Shown here: one piece after another, positions 39,978 through 48,748 of the stretch
Position numbering within the stretch: position 1 is the first letter of the stretch
Layout of the letters: every line of letters begins with the position of its first letter
Notes under the pieces: generated by a model
The model's input: the letters and a program-made list of their open reading frames with translations, nothing else
What the model was told of the DNA's origin: nothing
The model's database searches: none
DNA from: an uncultured Oscillospiraceae bacterium
GTDB taxonomy: Bacteria > Bacillota > Clostridia > Oscillospirales > Oscillospiraceae
Reading direction: 5' to 3'
Length of the DNA stretch: 64,000 nucleotides
Assembly (NCBI GenBank): GCA_934569225.1
Contig: CAKTKC010000002.1
Location: 90,205-154,204 of the forward strand
Made by a program: the position numbers and the translations under genes

Positions 39978-40883
39978 ATGAAAATTGCACTGCTGCAAAT
40001 TCTGCCAACCGGTTCTCTGGACGGGAACCGGGAAAAGGGCGTGGAGGCGTGCCGGAGGGCGAAGGCGCTGGGGGCGGATATCGCGCTGTTTCCTGAGATG
40101 TGGAGCAGCGGATATGACATCTCGGAGGACGTGGAAGCCCTGGAGCGCGCGGCGGTTCCGGCGGATGGAGAATTCGTGGCCGGATTCGGGAAGCTTGCGG
40201 CGGAACTCAATATGGCGATTGCCATTCCGTTTCTGGAGAGGACGGAGAAGCGTCCAAGAAATGCGGTGAGCCTGTTTGACCGCCACGGGCGGCGGCTGTA
40301 CACCTACGCCAAGGTACACACCTGCGATTTTGGGGACGAGTGCCGCCTGGATGCGGGGGAGGACTTCTTCGTCGCTTCGCTGGACACGGAAGAGGGTACC
40401 GTGCAGGTCGGCTCCATGATCTGCTACGACCGGGAATTCCCGGAAAGCGCACGGATTCTGATGCTGAAGGGCGCGGAACTGATCCTCACGCCCAACGCCT
40501 GCCCCATGGAGATCAACCGCCTGTCCCAGCTCCGGGGCAGAGCCTATGAAAATATGGTCGCCATTGCCACCTGCAACTATCCGTCGCCCCATCCGGACTG
40601 CAACGGACATTCCACCGTATTCGATGGCGTGGCCTATCTGCCGGAGCTTTCCGGCTCCCGGGACACCTGCATTCTGGAAGCAGGGGAGGGCGAAGGAATT
40701 TATCTGGCGGAGCTGAACTTAGACATGCTGCGGGAATACCGGAAGCGGGAGGTTCACGGCAACGCCTACCGCCGCCCGGAAAAATACGGGATTCTTACGG
40801 AGACGGCGATTCGGGCGCCGTTCATCCGGGGCGACCGCCGGAAAGAATGCTCTGAAACAGTCAACAATAACGAAAAAGTGTGA
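39978..40883 (+). CDS. Carbon-nitrogen hydrolase (nitrilase superfamily)
   Basis: Protein of 301 aa with the nitrilase triad: Glu in LFPEMWSSGYD (about residue 42), Lys in YAKVHTCDFGDE (about 115) and Cys in SMICYDREFPESARIL (about 152). It hydrolyses an amide or nitrile C-N bond; members include omega-amidase, N-carbamoylputrescine amidase and deaminated-glutathione amidase, which I cannot tell apart here. It starts 6 nt after the TraX-like gene and is probably co-transcribed with it. There is no ribosome site better than GAGGCTGACGCCCT. Confidence 0.9.
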   Translation: MKIALLQILPTGSLDGNREKGVEACRRAKALGADIALFPEMWSSGYDISEDVEALERAAVPADGEFVAGFGKLAAELNMAIAIPFLERTEKRPRNAVSLFDRHGRRLYTYAKVHTCDFGDECRLDAGEDFFVASLDTEEGTVQVGSMICYDREFPESARILMLKGAELILTPNACPMEINRLSQLRGRAYENMVAIATCNYPSPHPDCNGHSTVFDGVAYLPELSGSRDTCILEAGEGEGIYLAELNLDMLREYRKREVHGNAYRRPEKYGILTETAIRAPFIRGDRRKECSETVNNNEKV

Positions 40884-40893
40884 TATTTTCTTG

Positions 40894-40922
40894 TTGAAAA
40901 ATGTCTTTTTCCGTGGTATACT
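40894..40922 (+). promoter_or_regulatory. Promoter of the MATE pump gene
   Basis: TTGAAA at 40894-40899, a 17-bp spacer and TATACT at 40917-40922. Confidence 0.85.
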
Positions 40923-40951
40923 CGCTGAAGATATAGAAAGAGGTGAGATTG

Positions 40952-42298
40952 TTGACAGAGCAGAGGCTCTTTTCCAACCAAAGACTGATTCGCCTGATCA
41001 TCCCCCTGGTCATCGAACAGGCGCTGACCATTCTGGTGGGCATGTGCGACGGCGTGATGGTTTCCTCCGTGGGCGAGGCGGCGATTTCCGGCGTTTCTCT
41101 GGTGGACATGATCAACAACGTGATTCTGGTGCTGTTTGCCGCGCTGGCTACCGGCGGAGCAGTTGTCACCAGCCAGTTCCTGGGGGCACGGCAGGGGGAG
41201 AAGGCACGGCAGAGTGCCGGGCAGCTGGTGCTGATGGCGGCAGTCCTGGGTGTTGCCGCGGCGGCCTTGTGCCTTGTGTTTGCCAAAAATCTGATGCGCC
41301 TGTTTTTTGGCTCCATCGACGACGACGTGATGGCGGCGGGACTGATTTATCTGCGCATTACCGCGCTTTCCTTCCCGTTCATCGCTCTGTATAACGCGGG
41401 CGCGGCGATTTTCCGCAGCGTGGGCAACAGCAAGGTGTCCATGCAGGTAAGTCTCCTGATGAACGGCATCAATGTGGTGGGCAACGCCGTCTGCATTTTT
41501 GTGCTGAAAATGGGCGTGGCCGGTGTCGCCGTTCCCACGGTGGTTTCCCGGTGCGTGGCGGCGGTGGTCATTCTGCTCCTCGCGGCCAACCCCAAGCAGG
41601 AGCTTTGCCTGAAATGGGGCGCCATTTGCCATGCTGACGGCAAAATGATAGGAAGTATCCTGAGAATCGGCGTTCCCAATGCCTGTGAAAACAGCTTCTT
41701 CCAGCTGGGACGGCTGATCGTGGTGAGCATGATCGCCCTGTTCGGCACGGTGCAGACCTCCGCCAACGCGGTGGCAAACACCTTGGACAGCATGGGCATT
41801 ATCATCGGGCAGGCCATGGGTCTCGCCATGGTGACGGTGATCGGCCAGTGCGTGGGTGCAGGCGACCCGGGGCAGGTCAGGTACTATGTCAAAAAGCTCA
41901 TGCTCTGGTCGTATCTGTCCATGGCCGTGTGCAATGTTCTGATTATCGTATTTGTTGAAGATCTGATTTCTCTTTACAGTTCTCTGTCCCCCGAGACGGT
42001 GGAGCTGACGAAGACACTGGTCATTATTCACGAGAGCTGCGCCATTTTGTTGTGGCCGGCGTCCTTTGTCCTGCCCAACGCTTTGCGGGCGGCCAATGAC
42101 GTGCGGTTTACCATGCGGGTCGGAATCGGCTCCATGGTTGCGTTCCGCATTCTCTGCTCCTGGATCCTGTGCGTTCAGATGGGATGGGGCGCGATAGGCG
42201 TCTGGATTGCCATGATCATTGACTGGGTGTGCAGAGTTTCCTTCTTCATCCCCCGGATGGTTTCGGGGAAATGGCAGAGTAAATATGTCCCCTCATAA
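40952..42298 (+). CDS. MATE-family cation/drug antiporter
   Basis: Membrane antiporter of 448 aa with about twelve helices in two homologous halves. The first half starts with RLIIPLVIEQALTILVGMCDGVMVSS, of which LIIPLVIEQALTILVGMCD is diagnostic, and the second with LRIGVPNACENSFFQLGRL. It exports drugs or metabolites in exchange for Na+ or H+. I take the TTG at 40952 as start because AGAGGTGAG (40939-40946) lies 5 nt upstream; a GTG at 40943 is part of that site. It ends at a strong terminator shared with the convergent pseudouridine synthase. Confidence 0.9.
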   Translation: MTEQRLFSNQRLIRLIIPLVIEQALTILVGMCDGVMVSSVGEAAISGVSLVDMINNVILVLFAALATGGAVVTSQFLGARQGEKARQSAGQLVLMAAVLGVAAAALCLVFAKNLMRLFFGSIDDDVMAAGLIYLRITALSFPFIALYNAGAAIFRSVGNSKVSMQVSLLMNGINVVGNAVCIFVLKMGVAGVAVPTVVSRCVAAVVILLLAANPKQELCLKWGAICHADGKMIGSILRIGVPNACENSFFQLGRLIVVSMIALFGTVQTSANAVANTLDSMGIIIGQAMGLAMVTVIGQCVGAGDPGQVRYYVKKLMLWSYLSMAVCNVLIIVFVEDLISLYSSLSPETVELTKTLVIIHESCAILLWPASFVLPNALRAANDVRFTMRVGIGSMVAFRILCSWILCVQMGWGAIGVWIAMIIDWVCRVSFFIPRMVSGKWQSKYVPS

Positions 42299-42305
42299 TG
42301 CGCTG

Positions 42306-42338
42306 CGCCGCCGATGGTTTACCCATCGGCGGCGTTTC
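42306..42338. terminator. Terminator between convergent genes
   Basis: A 12-bp perfect stem (CGCCGCCGATGG / CCATCGGCGGCG) with a short loop is followed by TTTCTGG. It serves the MATE gene and probably, on the other strand, the pseudouridine synthase. Confidence 0.8.
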
Positions 42339-42342
42339 TGGG

Positions 42343-42936
42343 TTAAGGAGTTTTCACAAAATCAGGCATAACCTCAAACCGGCGCTGTTCTCCGCGCCAG
42401 GGGAAGCGGATGCAGCAGGAAAACAGCATTGGCTCTGTGCGTTCGTCCCGGGAGCCGTATTTGTGGTCGCCCACCAGGGGATACCCCCGGGAGGCAAACT
42501 GCACCCGTATCTGGTGGCTTCGTCCGGTGTGGAGACGAACCCGGACGAGACTGCATTCCCCGGCGGAAAGGCGGGTGAATTCCAGCCGTGCCTTTTTGAC
42601 GCCTGCCCGCTCCCGCTTCACCACGTATACCTTGTTTTTTCGGCTGTCCTTCCACAGAAGGTCTTCCCAGTCCCCGGATTCCGGGGGCGTGCCATGAACC
42701 ATGGCCACGTATTCCTTTACCATGGCGCCGTCCTGCACGGCCCTGGACAGGGTGGCGGCGGCTTGCTTTGTGCGGGCGTAGACCATGACACCGCCCACAT
42801 TTTTGTCCAGCCGGTGGATAGGGAAAATTTCCCCACCCAGCGCCTTTTTCAGCTCTGCGGGAACCTGGGCTTCGGAATCCAATCCAACGGGCTTGACGCA
42901 GACAGCCAGGTCTTTATCGTAAAATAAAATCTCCAT
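42343..42936 (-). CDS. RluA-family RNA pseudouridine synthase
   Basis: Protein of 197 aa, shorter than typical RluA members and without an S4 domain. The catalytic motif is PIHRLDKNVGGVMVYAR (about residue 40), and the family stretch VRVRLHTGRSHQIRVQFASRG (first 20 residues are the core) lies near residue 130. The replacement of Thr/Ser-Gly by VGG after HRLDK is mildly unusual. GGAGGCTCCC lies upstream of the ATG. It resembles the protein at 8611-9258, so the genome keeps at least two compact members; targets are unknown. Confidence 0.88.
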   Translation of the reverse strand: MEILFYDKDLAVCVKPVGLDSEAQVPAELKKALGGEIFPIHRLDKNVGGVMVYARTKQAAATLSRAVQDGAMVKEYVAMVHGTPPESGDWEDLLWKDSRKNKVYVVKRERAGVKKARLEFTRLSAGECSLVRVRLHTGRSHQIRVQFASRGYPLVGDHKYGSRDERTEPMLFSCCIRFPWRGEQRRFEVMPDFVKTP

Positions 42937-43010
42937 TTGGGAGCCTCCTTCGGTTCAGCTGACGGTGACGCTACTATAGCACAGTTTTCCGGATTCCGAA
43001 AGGGAGACGC

Positions 43011-43038
43011 TTGAATTTCCTGTAAAATCATGTATAAT
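43011..43038 (+). promoter_or_regulatory. Promoter of the ABC exporter gene
   Basis: TTGAAT at 43011-43016, a 16-bp spacer and TATAAT at 43033-43038. On the other strand TATAGT (about 42973-42978) is a likely -10 for the pseudouridine synthase. Confidence 0.8.
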
Positions 43039-43063
43039 GAACGAAGAAACGGAGGTTTTTGAC

Positions 43064-44830
43064 ATGACGACACAAGATTACCGGGAAAAATCAGCGTTGA
43101 CAATTTTCCTGAGCTATTTCAGGAATCATAGACGGCTGTTTGCCGTTGACGTGACCTGCGCCGTGGGCATTGCGGCGATCGACCTGCTGTTCCCGATGGT
43201 GACCAGAAGCGCCCTGTATGACATGCTGCCAAATCAGATGTACCGCACGTTCTTCACGATCATGGCCATTGTGGCGGTGTGCTATATTCTGCGCTCGTTC
43301 CTGAATTACGTCGTCGCCTACTACGGGCATACCTTCGGTATCCGGGTAGAGGCGGACATCCGCCGTGACCTGTTCCGGCATATGCAGGAGCTGAGCGTAG
43401 ATTTCTACGACCGCAACCGCACCGGTAAGCTGATGTCGCGGCTGACCTCCGACCTGTTCGAGTTGACGGAGCTTGCCCACCACGGCCCGGAGGACTTAAT
43501 TACCTCCATGCTGACCATTCTGGGGGCGCTGATCGTGATGGCGTCCATTCGCTGGCAGCTTGCCGTGATTGTAGCGCTGACCATTCCAATTTTTCTGGCG
43601 GTGGCAATGGCTATGCGCGGCCGGATGGGGCGGGCATCCGCCGTGGCAAAGGAGAAGATCGGCCATATCAATCAGGAGATCGAGAGCAGCCTGTCCGGCG
43701 TCCGCACGGCCAAGGCATTCGCCAACGAAAGTGTGGAAACTGCCCGGTTTGATGCCGCAAACGCCGCTTTCAGGGTCTCCAAGCGGGATTTTTACAAAGC
43801 GATGGGCATGTTCAGCAGCAGCGTGGAGTTCTTCCTGTGCAGCCTGAACGTGATTATCATCGGCTTCGGCGGCTTTTATGTCATGCAGGGGGAAATGGAC
43901 TACCGTGACCTGCTGACGTTCTGCCTGTATATTTCCTCCTTCGTCAACCCTATGCGCAAGCTTTCCAGCTTCTCCGAGACATTTGCCAACGGCTTTGCGG
44001 GACTGAAGCGCTTTGTGGACGTCATGCGCACCGAACCTACCGTGCAGGATAAGCCCAACGCAAGAGAGCTGAAAAACGTCCGGGGCGAAATCAGGGTTGA
44101 CCATGTTTCCTTTGCCTATGACAGTGATCTGCCGGTGCTTCACGACGTGAATCTGACCGTCGCTCCCGGGGAGACGGTTGCCATTGTCGGCCCCTCCGGC
44201 GGCGGAAAATCCACGCTGTGCCAGCTGATCCCCCGGTTTTACGACGTCAGCTCCGGTTCCATTTCCATTGACGGTCAGGACATCCGGGACGTGACCCAGC
44301 GAAGCATTCACGAAAATATCGGCATTGTCCAGCAGGACGTGTTCCTGTTCGCCGATACCATTCTGGAAAACATCCGCTACGGCAAGCCCGACGCCACCAT
44401 GGAGCAGGTCGTTGACGCGGCCAAAAAGGCGGAGATTTTCGACGAAATTCAGGCCATGCCCGATGGCTTCAACACCTACGTGGGCGAGCGGGGAACCCTT
44501 CTCTCCGGCGGGCAGAAGCAGCGGATCGCCATCGCCCGTATCTTCCTGAAAAACCCGCCCATTCTGATTCTGGACGAGGCCACCTCCGCGCTGGACTCCG
44601 TGACGGAGGCAAAAATCCAGCACGATTTTGACAAGCTTGCGGCAGGTCGGACGACGCTGGTCATCGCCCACCGCTTAAGCACCATCCGCAACGCCGACCG
44701 CATCATCTCAATTTCCGACGGCGTCATCACGGAATGCGGCACCCACGACGAGCTGCTCAGGAAGGGCGGCATTTACGCCGAGCTGTATAAGACGCAGAAT
44801 GCCCTGGCGCTGGAGGCGCTCAGGCAGTAA
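43064..44830 (+). CDS. ABC exporter, homodimer type (MsbA/LmrA-like)
   Basis: Protein of 588 aa: six-helix transmembrane domain (to about residue 320) and one nucleotide-binding domain with GPSGGGKST (about 377), LSGGQKQRIAIARIFLK, LILDEATSALD with catalytic Glu (about 504) and VIAHRLS with the switch His. All catalytic residues are intact and no partner half-gene is adjacent, so it probably works as a homodimer, unlike the pair at 3552-7032. ATG 43064 is chosen because GGAGG lies 9 nt upstream; an ATG 27 nt earlier overlaps the promoter start. Substrate unknown: lipid, drug or peptide. Confidence 0.9.
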   Translation: MTTQDYREKSALTIFLSYFRNHRRLFAVDVTCAVGIAAIDLLFPMVTRSALYDMLPNQMYRTFFTIMAIVAVCYILRSFLNYVVAYYGHTFGIRVEADIRRDLFRHMQELSVDFYDRNRTGKLMSRLTSDLFELTELAHHGPEDLITSMLTILGALIVMASIRWQLAVIVALTIPIFLAVAMAMRGRMGRASAVAKEKIGHINQEIESSLSGVRTAKAFANESVETARFDAANAAFRVSKRDFYKAMGMFSSSVEFFLCSLNVIIIGFGGFYVMQGEMDYRDLLTFCLYISSFVNPMRKLSSFSETFANGFAGLKRFVDVMRTEPTVQDKPNARELKNVRGEIRVDHVSFAYDSDLPVLHDVNLTVAPGETVAIVGPSGGGKSTLCQLIPRFYDVSSGSISIDGQDIRDVTQRSIHENIGIVQQDVFLFADTILENIRYGKPDATMEQVVDAAKKAEIFDEIQAMPDGFNTYVGERGTLLSGGQKQRIAIARIFLKNPPILILDEATSALDSVTEAKIQHDFDKLAAGRTTLVIAHRLSTIRNADRIISISDGVITECGTHDELLRKGGIYAELYKTQNALALEALRQ

Positions 44831-44854
44831 AGATTATTATACGGGGTGAGACAC

Positions 44855-45079
44855 TTGAAGCGGGAGTATAAAGCGCTGTATGAAAAATTCGGTCTGAACG
44901 TGGTTTGCTATCGGAAACGGAAACGGCTTACGCAACTACAGCTTGCGGAGCTGGTGGATATTGACAGAAGCCATATCAGCGCGATAGAACTGGGGAATGT
45001 AGGTGTCTCGCTGGATGTGTTTTTCCGGCTGTGCGAGGTTCTGGAAATTACGCCGAAGGAGCTGTTTGATTTCCGATGA
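44855..45079 (+). CDS. Small XRE-family DNA-binding protein
   Basis: Protein of 74 aa that is almost only a Cro/CI helix-turn-helix: YRKRKRLTQLQLAELVDIDR and SHISAIELGNVGVSLDVF. I take TTG 44855, 6 nt after GGGGTG; a GTG at 44846 lies within that site. It follows the exporter by 24 nt and overlaps the next small HTH gene (ATGA). It may regulate this operon or be a remnant of a mobile element. Confidence 0.8.
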   Translation: MKREYKALYEKFGLNVVCYRKRKRLTQLQLAELVDIDRSHISAIELGNVGVSLDVFFRLCEVLEITPKELFDFR

Positions 45080-45276
45080 GCAAGCTGGATTATTCGCCCC
45101 TGTGGGCGACCATGAAAGAAAAGGGAGTCAGCCAATACCGATTGCTGAAATGCGGCGTGGACAACAAGACGCTGGACACGCTCAAAAAGGGCGGCAATAT
45201 CACTTTGCTGACCCTGGAAAAGATATGCTCCATTCTCGACTGCACGCCAAATGACGTTGTACGTTTCACAAAATAG
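45076..45276 (+). CDS. Second small XRE-family DNA-binding protein (YozG-like)
   Basis: Protein of 66 aa with a compact helix-turn-helix: SPLWATMKEKGVSQYRLLKC, then NKTLDTLKKGGNITLLTLEK and ICSILDCTPNDVV. This resembles the short HTH_26/YozG-like regulators. It starts on ATGA with the preceding HTH gene, so both are made together. A heteromeric pair acting on one operator is possible. A terminator follows. Confidence 0.8.
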   Translation: MSKLDYSPLWATMKEKGVSQYRLLKCGVDNKTLDTLKKGGNITLLTLEKICSILDCTPNDVVRFTK

Positions 45277-45312
45277 CGCCGCCTTGCAATGAGCAGGCCG
45301 CATCAGACACTT

Positions 45313-45350
45313 AACAGGCACAGTGGGATTATCTCTGCTGTGCCTGTTCT
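45313..45350 (+). terminator. Terminator after the two HTH genes
   Basis: An 11-bp stem (AACAGGCACAG / CTGTGCCTGTT) with a 14-nt loop followed by CTTGT. The T-run is weak. Confidence 0.6.
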
Positions 45351-45357
45351 TGTATGA

Positions 45358-45467
45358 GCACCCCTTGCCTCTCCCATTGGGAAAGGTGGCCGAGCGAAGC
45401 AAGGACGGAGAGGGTACCCTCTCAGTCGCCTGCGGCGACAGCTCCCCCAGAGGGGGAGCCAAGGTGG
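45358..45467 (-). repeat. Dispersed palindromic repeat, family 2, copy 1
   Basis: About 110 bp matching 51124-51247 in opposite orientation. It holds three hairpins: CTCTCCCATTGGGAAAG, GTCGCC/GGCGAC and GGCTCCCCC/GGGGGAGC. Between copies the middle stem changes from GTCGCC/GGCGAC to GTCACC/GGTGAC, a compensatory pair. It has no gene of its own; ORFs crossing it (reading like PSPSLLRSATFPNGRGKG) are artefacts. The following bases to 45585 contain a GC hairpin (CCCCGGGATAGACCCGGG) just before the sigma-factor ribosome site and nothing else I can name. Confidence 0.8.
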
Positions 45468-45585
45468 ACTTTTTTCTTGATTATCTGTCCGAACGGATTC
45501 GTCCTTTGCGTCTTATAGAGCAGAAGGGCCTTTCACAGAAGCGGGACGCCCCGGGATAGACCCGGGCTTCCCAAGGAGGAACAGC

Positions 45586-46146
45586 ATGAACGATGAACAG
45601 ATTCTGGACTTGTATTTTGCCAGGGATGAACAGGCGGTGGCGGAGACCGACCGGAAATACGGCGGCTATTGCTTCACCCTCGCCAATTCCATCCTGCACA
45701 GCGATCAGGATGCGGAGGAAACCGTGAGTGATACATATTTAAGAGCCTGGAACACCATCCCGCCCAAGCGTCCGGGCATCTTCAAAATGTTCCTCGCCAA
45801 AATCACCCGGAACCTCGCCTTTTCCCGCTGGCGGAGCATGAACGCCGAAAAACGGGGCGGCGGGGAGATGACACTGGTGCTGGAAGAGCTGGACGACTGC
45901 ATTGCCGCGCCCGGCTGTGTGGGGGACAGCATGGACGCCAAGGAGCTGGCCAAGGCCATCCGGTCGTTCCTGAACACCCTCCCGGCGCGGGAGCAGGATA
46001 TTTTCCTGCGGCGGTATTTCTTCGTGGAGGAAAGCGGCGTGATTGCCCAGCGGTACGGCATGAAGCCTGCCACGGTGCTGCGCGCCCTTTCCCGCACCAG
46101 GCAGAAGCTCAAAAATTATCTGACACAGGAGGGCTATACGGTATGA
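45586..46146 (+). CDS. ECF-type RNA polymerase sigma factor
   Basis: Protein of 186 aa with sigma region 2 (ILHSDQDAEETVSDTYLRAW) and region 4 (LPAREQDIFLRRYFFVEESG, then AQRYGMKPATVLRALSRTRQ). Region 3 is absent, as in ECF factors. AAGGAGG precedes the ATG by 6 nt. It overlaps the next gene (ATGA), which encodes a one-helix membrane protein that is probably its anti-sigma factor. No promoter typical of an ECF regulon could be recognised nearby. Confidence 0.9.
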   Translation: MNDEQILDLYFARDEQAVAETDRKYGGYCFTLANSILHSDQDAEETVSDTYLRAWNTIPPKRPGIFKMFLAKITRNLAFSRWRSMNAEKRGGGEMTLVLEELDDCIAAPGCVGDSMDAKELAKAIRSFLNTLPAREQDIFLRRYFFVEESGVIAQRYGMKPATVLRALSRTRQKLKNYLTQEGYTV

Positions 46147-47381
46147 AAGCGGAAGAACTGTTTCTCGCCATCTGCGAGGTGGAATCCAGCCGTCTGACGC
46201 GCAGTGAGTTGACGGCTGCCAGACCCTCCGGTCAAAGGGAACAGGAGGAACCCAAAATGAAGAACAGAAACGTTTCCCGGATTCTCCGGAATCTGCTGGT
46301 GGCGGCGCTGATTGTAAGTGCGCTGGCCGTGACGGCATACGCGGTGGCGGGCTTTGTGATCTTCGACAGCCCCCAGGACATGATATCCGGCTTGTTCGGC
46401 GACAAAACGGGCTATGACCACAAGAATGTGACGCATTTTACAGACCCCGAAAAGCCCGGCGAGGTTTACGACATCCCGGCCTATGACCGGGTGCCGGTGG
46501 ACGAAAGCGTGGCGGCGTCCGAGGCGGTGCCGCTGGTCAGCCCCGTGGGGCAGACCATTTCCTGGGAGGGCTACACCCTGACGGTGGACGCCAATATGTA
46601 CGATCAGGTGACCAAATGCGGCGTGCTGACCTACACTTTGGAGAAGCCTGACGGCATTGCCGACTATGCATTACAGGAGAACGGTGAAATTTATTTCCCG
46701 GAGGGGGAAATCCTGGACATCAATCAGTACGGCTACAGCTACATCATTCCCGATCAGTCCACGGACACCAAGCTGACGGCGGCGTTTTACTACCGGCTGG
46801 ACAACCCGGAAAGCACCGATCTGGTGCTGAGCTTCACCCAATGGGCGCCGATCCGTCTGCCGGATTATAAGGAACTGTGGAAGCAGACCAAGGAGCAGGT
46901 CAAGCAGGAGTTCAGCGAGGACGAGGCGATAGAGCATCTGAAGCAGGCGCTGGGCGACGAATACGAGGAAGTGGCGTCTGGGGTTTCCCGTGAGGAAATC
47001 GTGGATATCGGATATGAGAGACTTGTGTACGAGCGGCTGGATGGGCGGTTTGACTGCCCGGAGAAAATCACGATCCCCGAAAAAGCGCTGGGAGAAATGA
47101 GCAATCTGACTCTGGCGGACGGGAATATCAAGGTTTCGCCCATTGCCATCTGCGTGGATACCAGAGAAATGCAGGATTATCCGGAAAGATGCATTGGACG
47201 GGTGAAGATTTCCTTCAAGGACGGCACGGAGTACGTGGTTGTGGACGAGAATGTTGCCAACCATATGTTTGCGGTAGGACACACCGACCGTGACGTCACC
47301 TTGATGTTCAACCGCATGATCGACGTGAACGAAATTGCGTCCGTCATTCTGGACGGCGATGTAGAGTTTCAGGTGTCGTAA
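46143..47381 (+). CDS. Probable anti-sigma factor, single-pass membrane protein
   Basis: Protein of 412 aa: a short cytoplasmic part (about residues 1-47), one membrane helix (NLLVAALIVSALAVTAYAVA, about 49-68), then an extracytoplasmic domain of about 340 residues. The layout and the ATGA overlap with the sigma gene match DUF4179-like regulators that hold ECF factors at the membrane. The beginning KAEELFLAICEVESSRL is unusually short for a sigma-binding domain. The outer domain has an all-beta look and may bind an envelope signal. Family assignment is by context more than motif. Confidence 0.7.
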   Translation: MKAEELFLAICEVESSRLTRSELTAARPSGQREQEEPKMKNRNVSRILRNLLVAALIVSALAVTAYAVAGFVIFDSPQDMISGLFGDKTGYDHKNVTHFTDPEKPGEVYDIPAYDRVPVDESVAASEAVPLVSPVGQTISWEGYTLTVDANMYDQVTKCGVLTYTLEKPDGIADYALQENGEIYFPEGEILDINQYGYSYIIPDQSTDTKLTAAFYYRLDNPESTDLVLSFTQWAPIRLPDYKELWKQTKEQVKQEFSEDEAIEHLKQALGDEYEEVASGVSREEIVDIGYERLVYERLDGRFDCPEKITIPEKALGEMSNLTLADGNIKVSPIAICVDTREMQDYPERCIGRVKISFKDGTEYVVVDENVANHMFAVGHTDRDVTLMFNRMIDVNEIASVILDGDVEFQVS

Positions 47382-47390
47382 ATAGCAGTA

Positions 47391-47416
47391 TGCCCCCTCC
47401 CGGTCGGGAGGGGGCA
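47391..47416. terminator. Terminator between convergent genes
   Basis: An 11-bp stem (TGCCCCCTCCC / GGGAGGGGGCA) with a GGTC loop. The T-runs are poor on both sides. Confidence 0.6.
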
Positions 47417-47424
47417 TTGCTGTG

Positions 47425-48159
47425 TTAAGATTGTTCTGGGGCGGTCAGGAATTGGGGGATGCCGTGCAGCTCCTGATATAGGCCGACGGCGCGGGTGATG
47501 CCCAGCGCTTCGCCCTCGGTCAGCAGGGCGTTCAAGTCTTCCGGAGTGCGGAACAGGGTGAAGCGGGCGCTGTCCGCGTCCATGTGGATTTGGTAGTGGC
47601 AGTGCAGCTTTTCATCCCGGTGTCCGCCTGAAAGCTGCGCCGCCGGGGGCAGGGGAGCTGTGGTAGCGCCTGCGGGCGTCAGGGTAATGGTTTCGCCGTC
47701 CAACGCAAGCTCCAGCCAGATTTCCCGTCCCTGCCAGGGGGCAAGATAATTTGCAAGGCTGACATCCGGCGGCACGGGCGGCAGAAAAACCGGGCAGTTC
47801 AGCCCCCGCCCGTAAAGCGCGGACACGCCAACGGGGCAGGGGAGGGCTTCGGAAAGCTGCCCCGCCAAGAGACCCGATTCCTCATACCCTGGCCGCTGAA
47901 AATCCAGCAGAACGCCGCTGCATTCTATTTCTTCCAACCGGGGGCGCAGCTGGGCGGTGATGGCTTCGGCGTCATGCCCATGGATGGGGGTGATGTCGTC
48001 CAGAATCACCATGGAGCCGGGGGGCAGTGCCTTCGGCAGATTGGAAAGCCCTGTGGAATAGGGGGAAAAATGACAGGCCATCCAGGCATTTTTCGGCGGA
48101 AGCGTCTCTGTTCCCCGGATTTCCGCCGCCGTCATGGCAAGAAACGGACGAATCGCCAT
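47425..48159 (-). CDS. Protein of unknown function, possible TIM-barrel fragment
   Basis: Protein of 244 aa without signal peptide or membrane segment. The stretch GSMVILDDITPIHGHDAEAI and SGVLLDFQRPG has the look of alternating strands ending in acidic residues, as in glycosidase-like TIM barrels, but length and missing motifs prevent a firm call. The C-terminus carries a His-rich turn (EKLHCHYQIHMDADSARFTL). AGGAGG lies 8 nt before ATG 48159. It is divergent from yqeG, with the two starts 90 bp apart. Confidence 0.6.
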   Translation of the reverse strand: MAIRPFLAMTAAEIRGTETLPPKNAWMACHFSPYSTGLSNLPKALPPGSMVILDDITPIHGHDAEAITAQLRPRLEEIECSGVLLDFQRPGYEESGLLAGQLSEALPCPVGVSALYGRGLNCPVFLPPVPPDVSLANYLAPWQGREIWLELALDGETITLTPAGATTAPLPPAAQLSGGHRDEKLHCHYQIHMDADSARFTLFRTPEDLNALLTEGEALGITRAVGLYQELHGIPQFLTAPEQS

Positions 48160-48248
48160 GGACAAATCCTCCTTTCCGTGATATAATATAAGCCGATGTG
48201 CGGGGGCTGCCCGCTCTACGATCACTATACGAACCACGGGAGGACATT

Positions 48249-48746
48249 ATGCCCTTTTCTCTTCTGCCCAAAATCATCGCAAACCGCCTCACCGACATAA
48301 CGCCGGAGCTGCTGCACGCCCGTGACATCCGGCTGCTGATGCTGGATTTTGACAATACCATCGTGCCCTACACCACCGACGTCCCCACGGTGGAGATGAC
48401 GGCGTGGCTTGACCGGATGAAGCAGACGGACATCACCGTATGCATCGTCTCCAACAGCCACAAGGATCGGGTGCCCCGCTTTTGTCAGGAGTATGGCCTT
48501 GACTGCATCACCCACGCGAAAAAGCCCTTTTCCAAGGGCATCCGGGAATGTCTGGCAAAATACGACATCCCGGCAAAGAACGCCGCGCTGGTGGGCGATC
48601 AGATTTACACCGATACCCTGGGCGCCAACTGCGTCGGCGTGACCTCCATTCTGGTCAGCGCCATCAACAATCACAATTTCTGGCTGAAAGCACGTCACGT
48701 GCTGGAACTGCCATTTATTTTACCTGCAAAGAAAAGGAGAATCTGA
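48249..48746 (+). CDS. yqeG: YqeG-family HAD-superfamily phosphatase
   Basis: Protein of 165 aa with HAD motifs: nucleophile LMLDFDNTIVPY (about residue 32), motif II CIVSNS, and motif III/IV region KPFSKGI and ALVGDQIYTDTLGAN. YqeG proteins are small HAD phosphatases, in Bacillus next to yqeH-aroE and linked to ribosome or shikimate genes; here it is followed by an aminopeptidase and efp. GGGAGG precedes ATG 48249. A TGGACA-17-TATAAT promoter (48159-48187) lies just upstream, overlapping the start of the divergent gene. Confidence 0.88.
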   Translation: MPFSLLPKIIANRLTDITPELLHARDIRLLMLDFDNTIVPYTTDVPTVEMTAWLDRMKQTDITVCIVSNSHKDRVPRFCQEYGLDCITHAKKPFSKGIRECLAKYDIPAKNAALVGDQIYTDTLGANCVGVTSILVSAINNHNFWLKARHVLELPFILPAKKRRI

Positions 48747-48748
48747 CT

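Noticed and set aside
40943..40951. GTG 40943 as start of the MATE gene
   Set aside because: The GTG is part of the Shine-Dalgarno sequence AGAGGTGAG. TTG 40952 has the right spacing to it.
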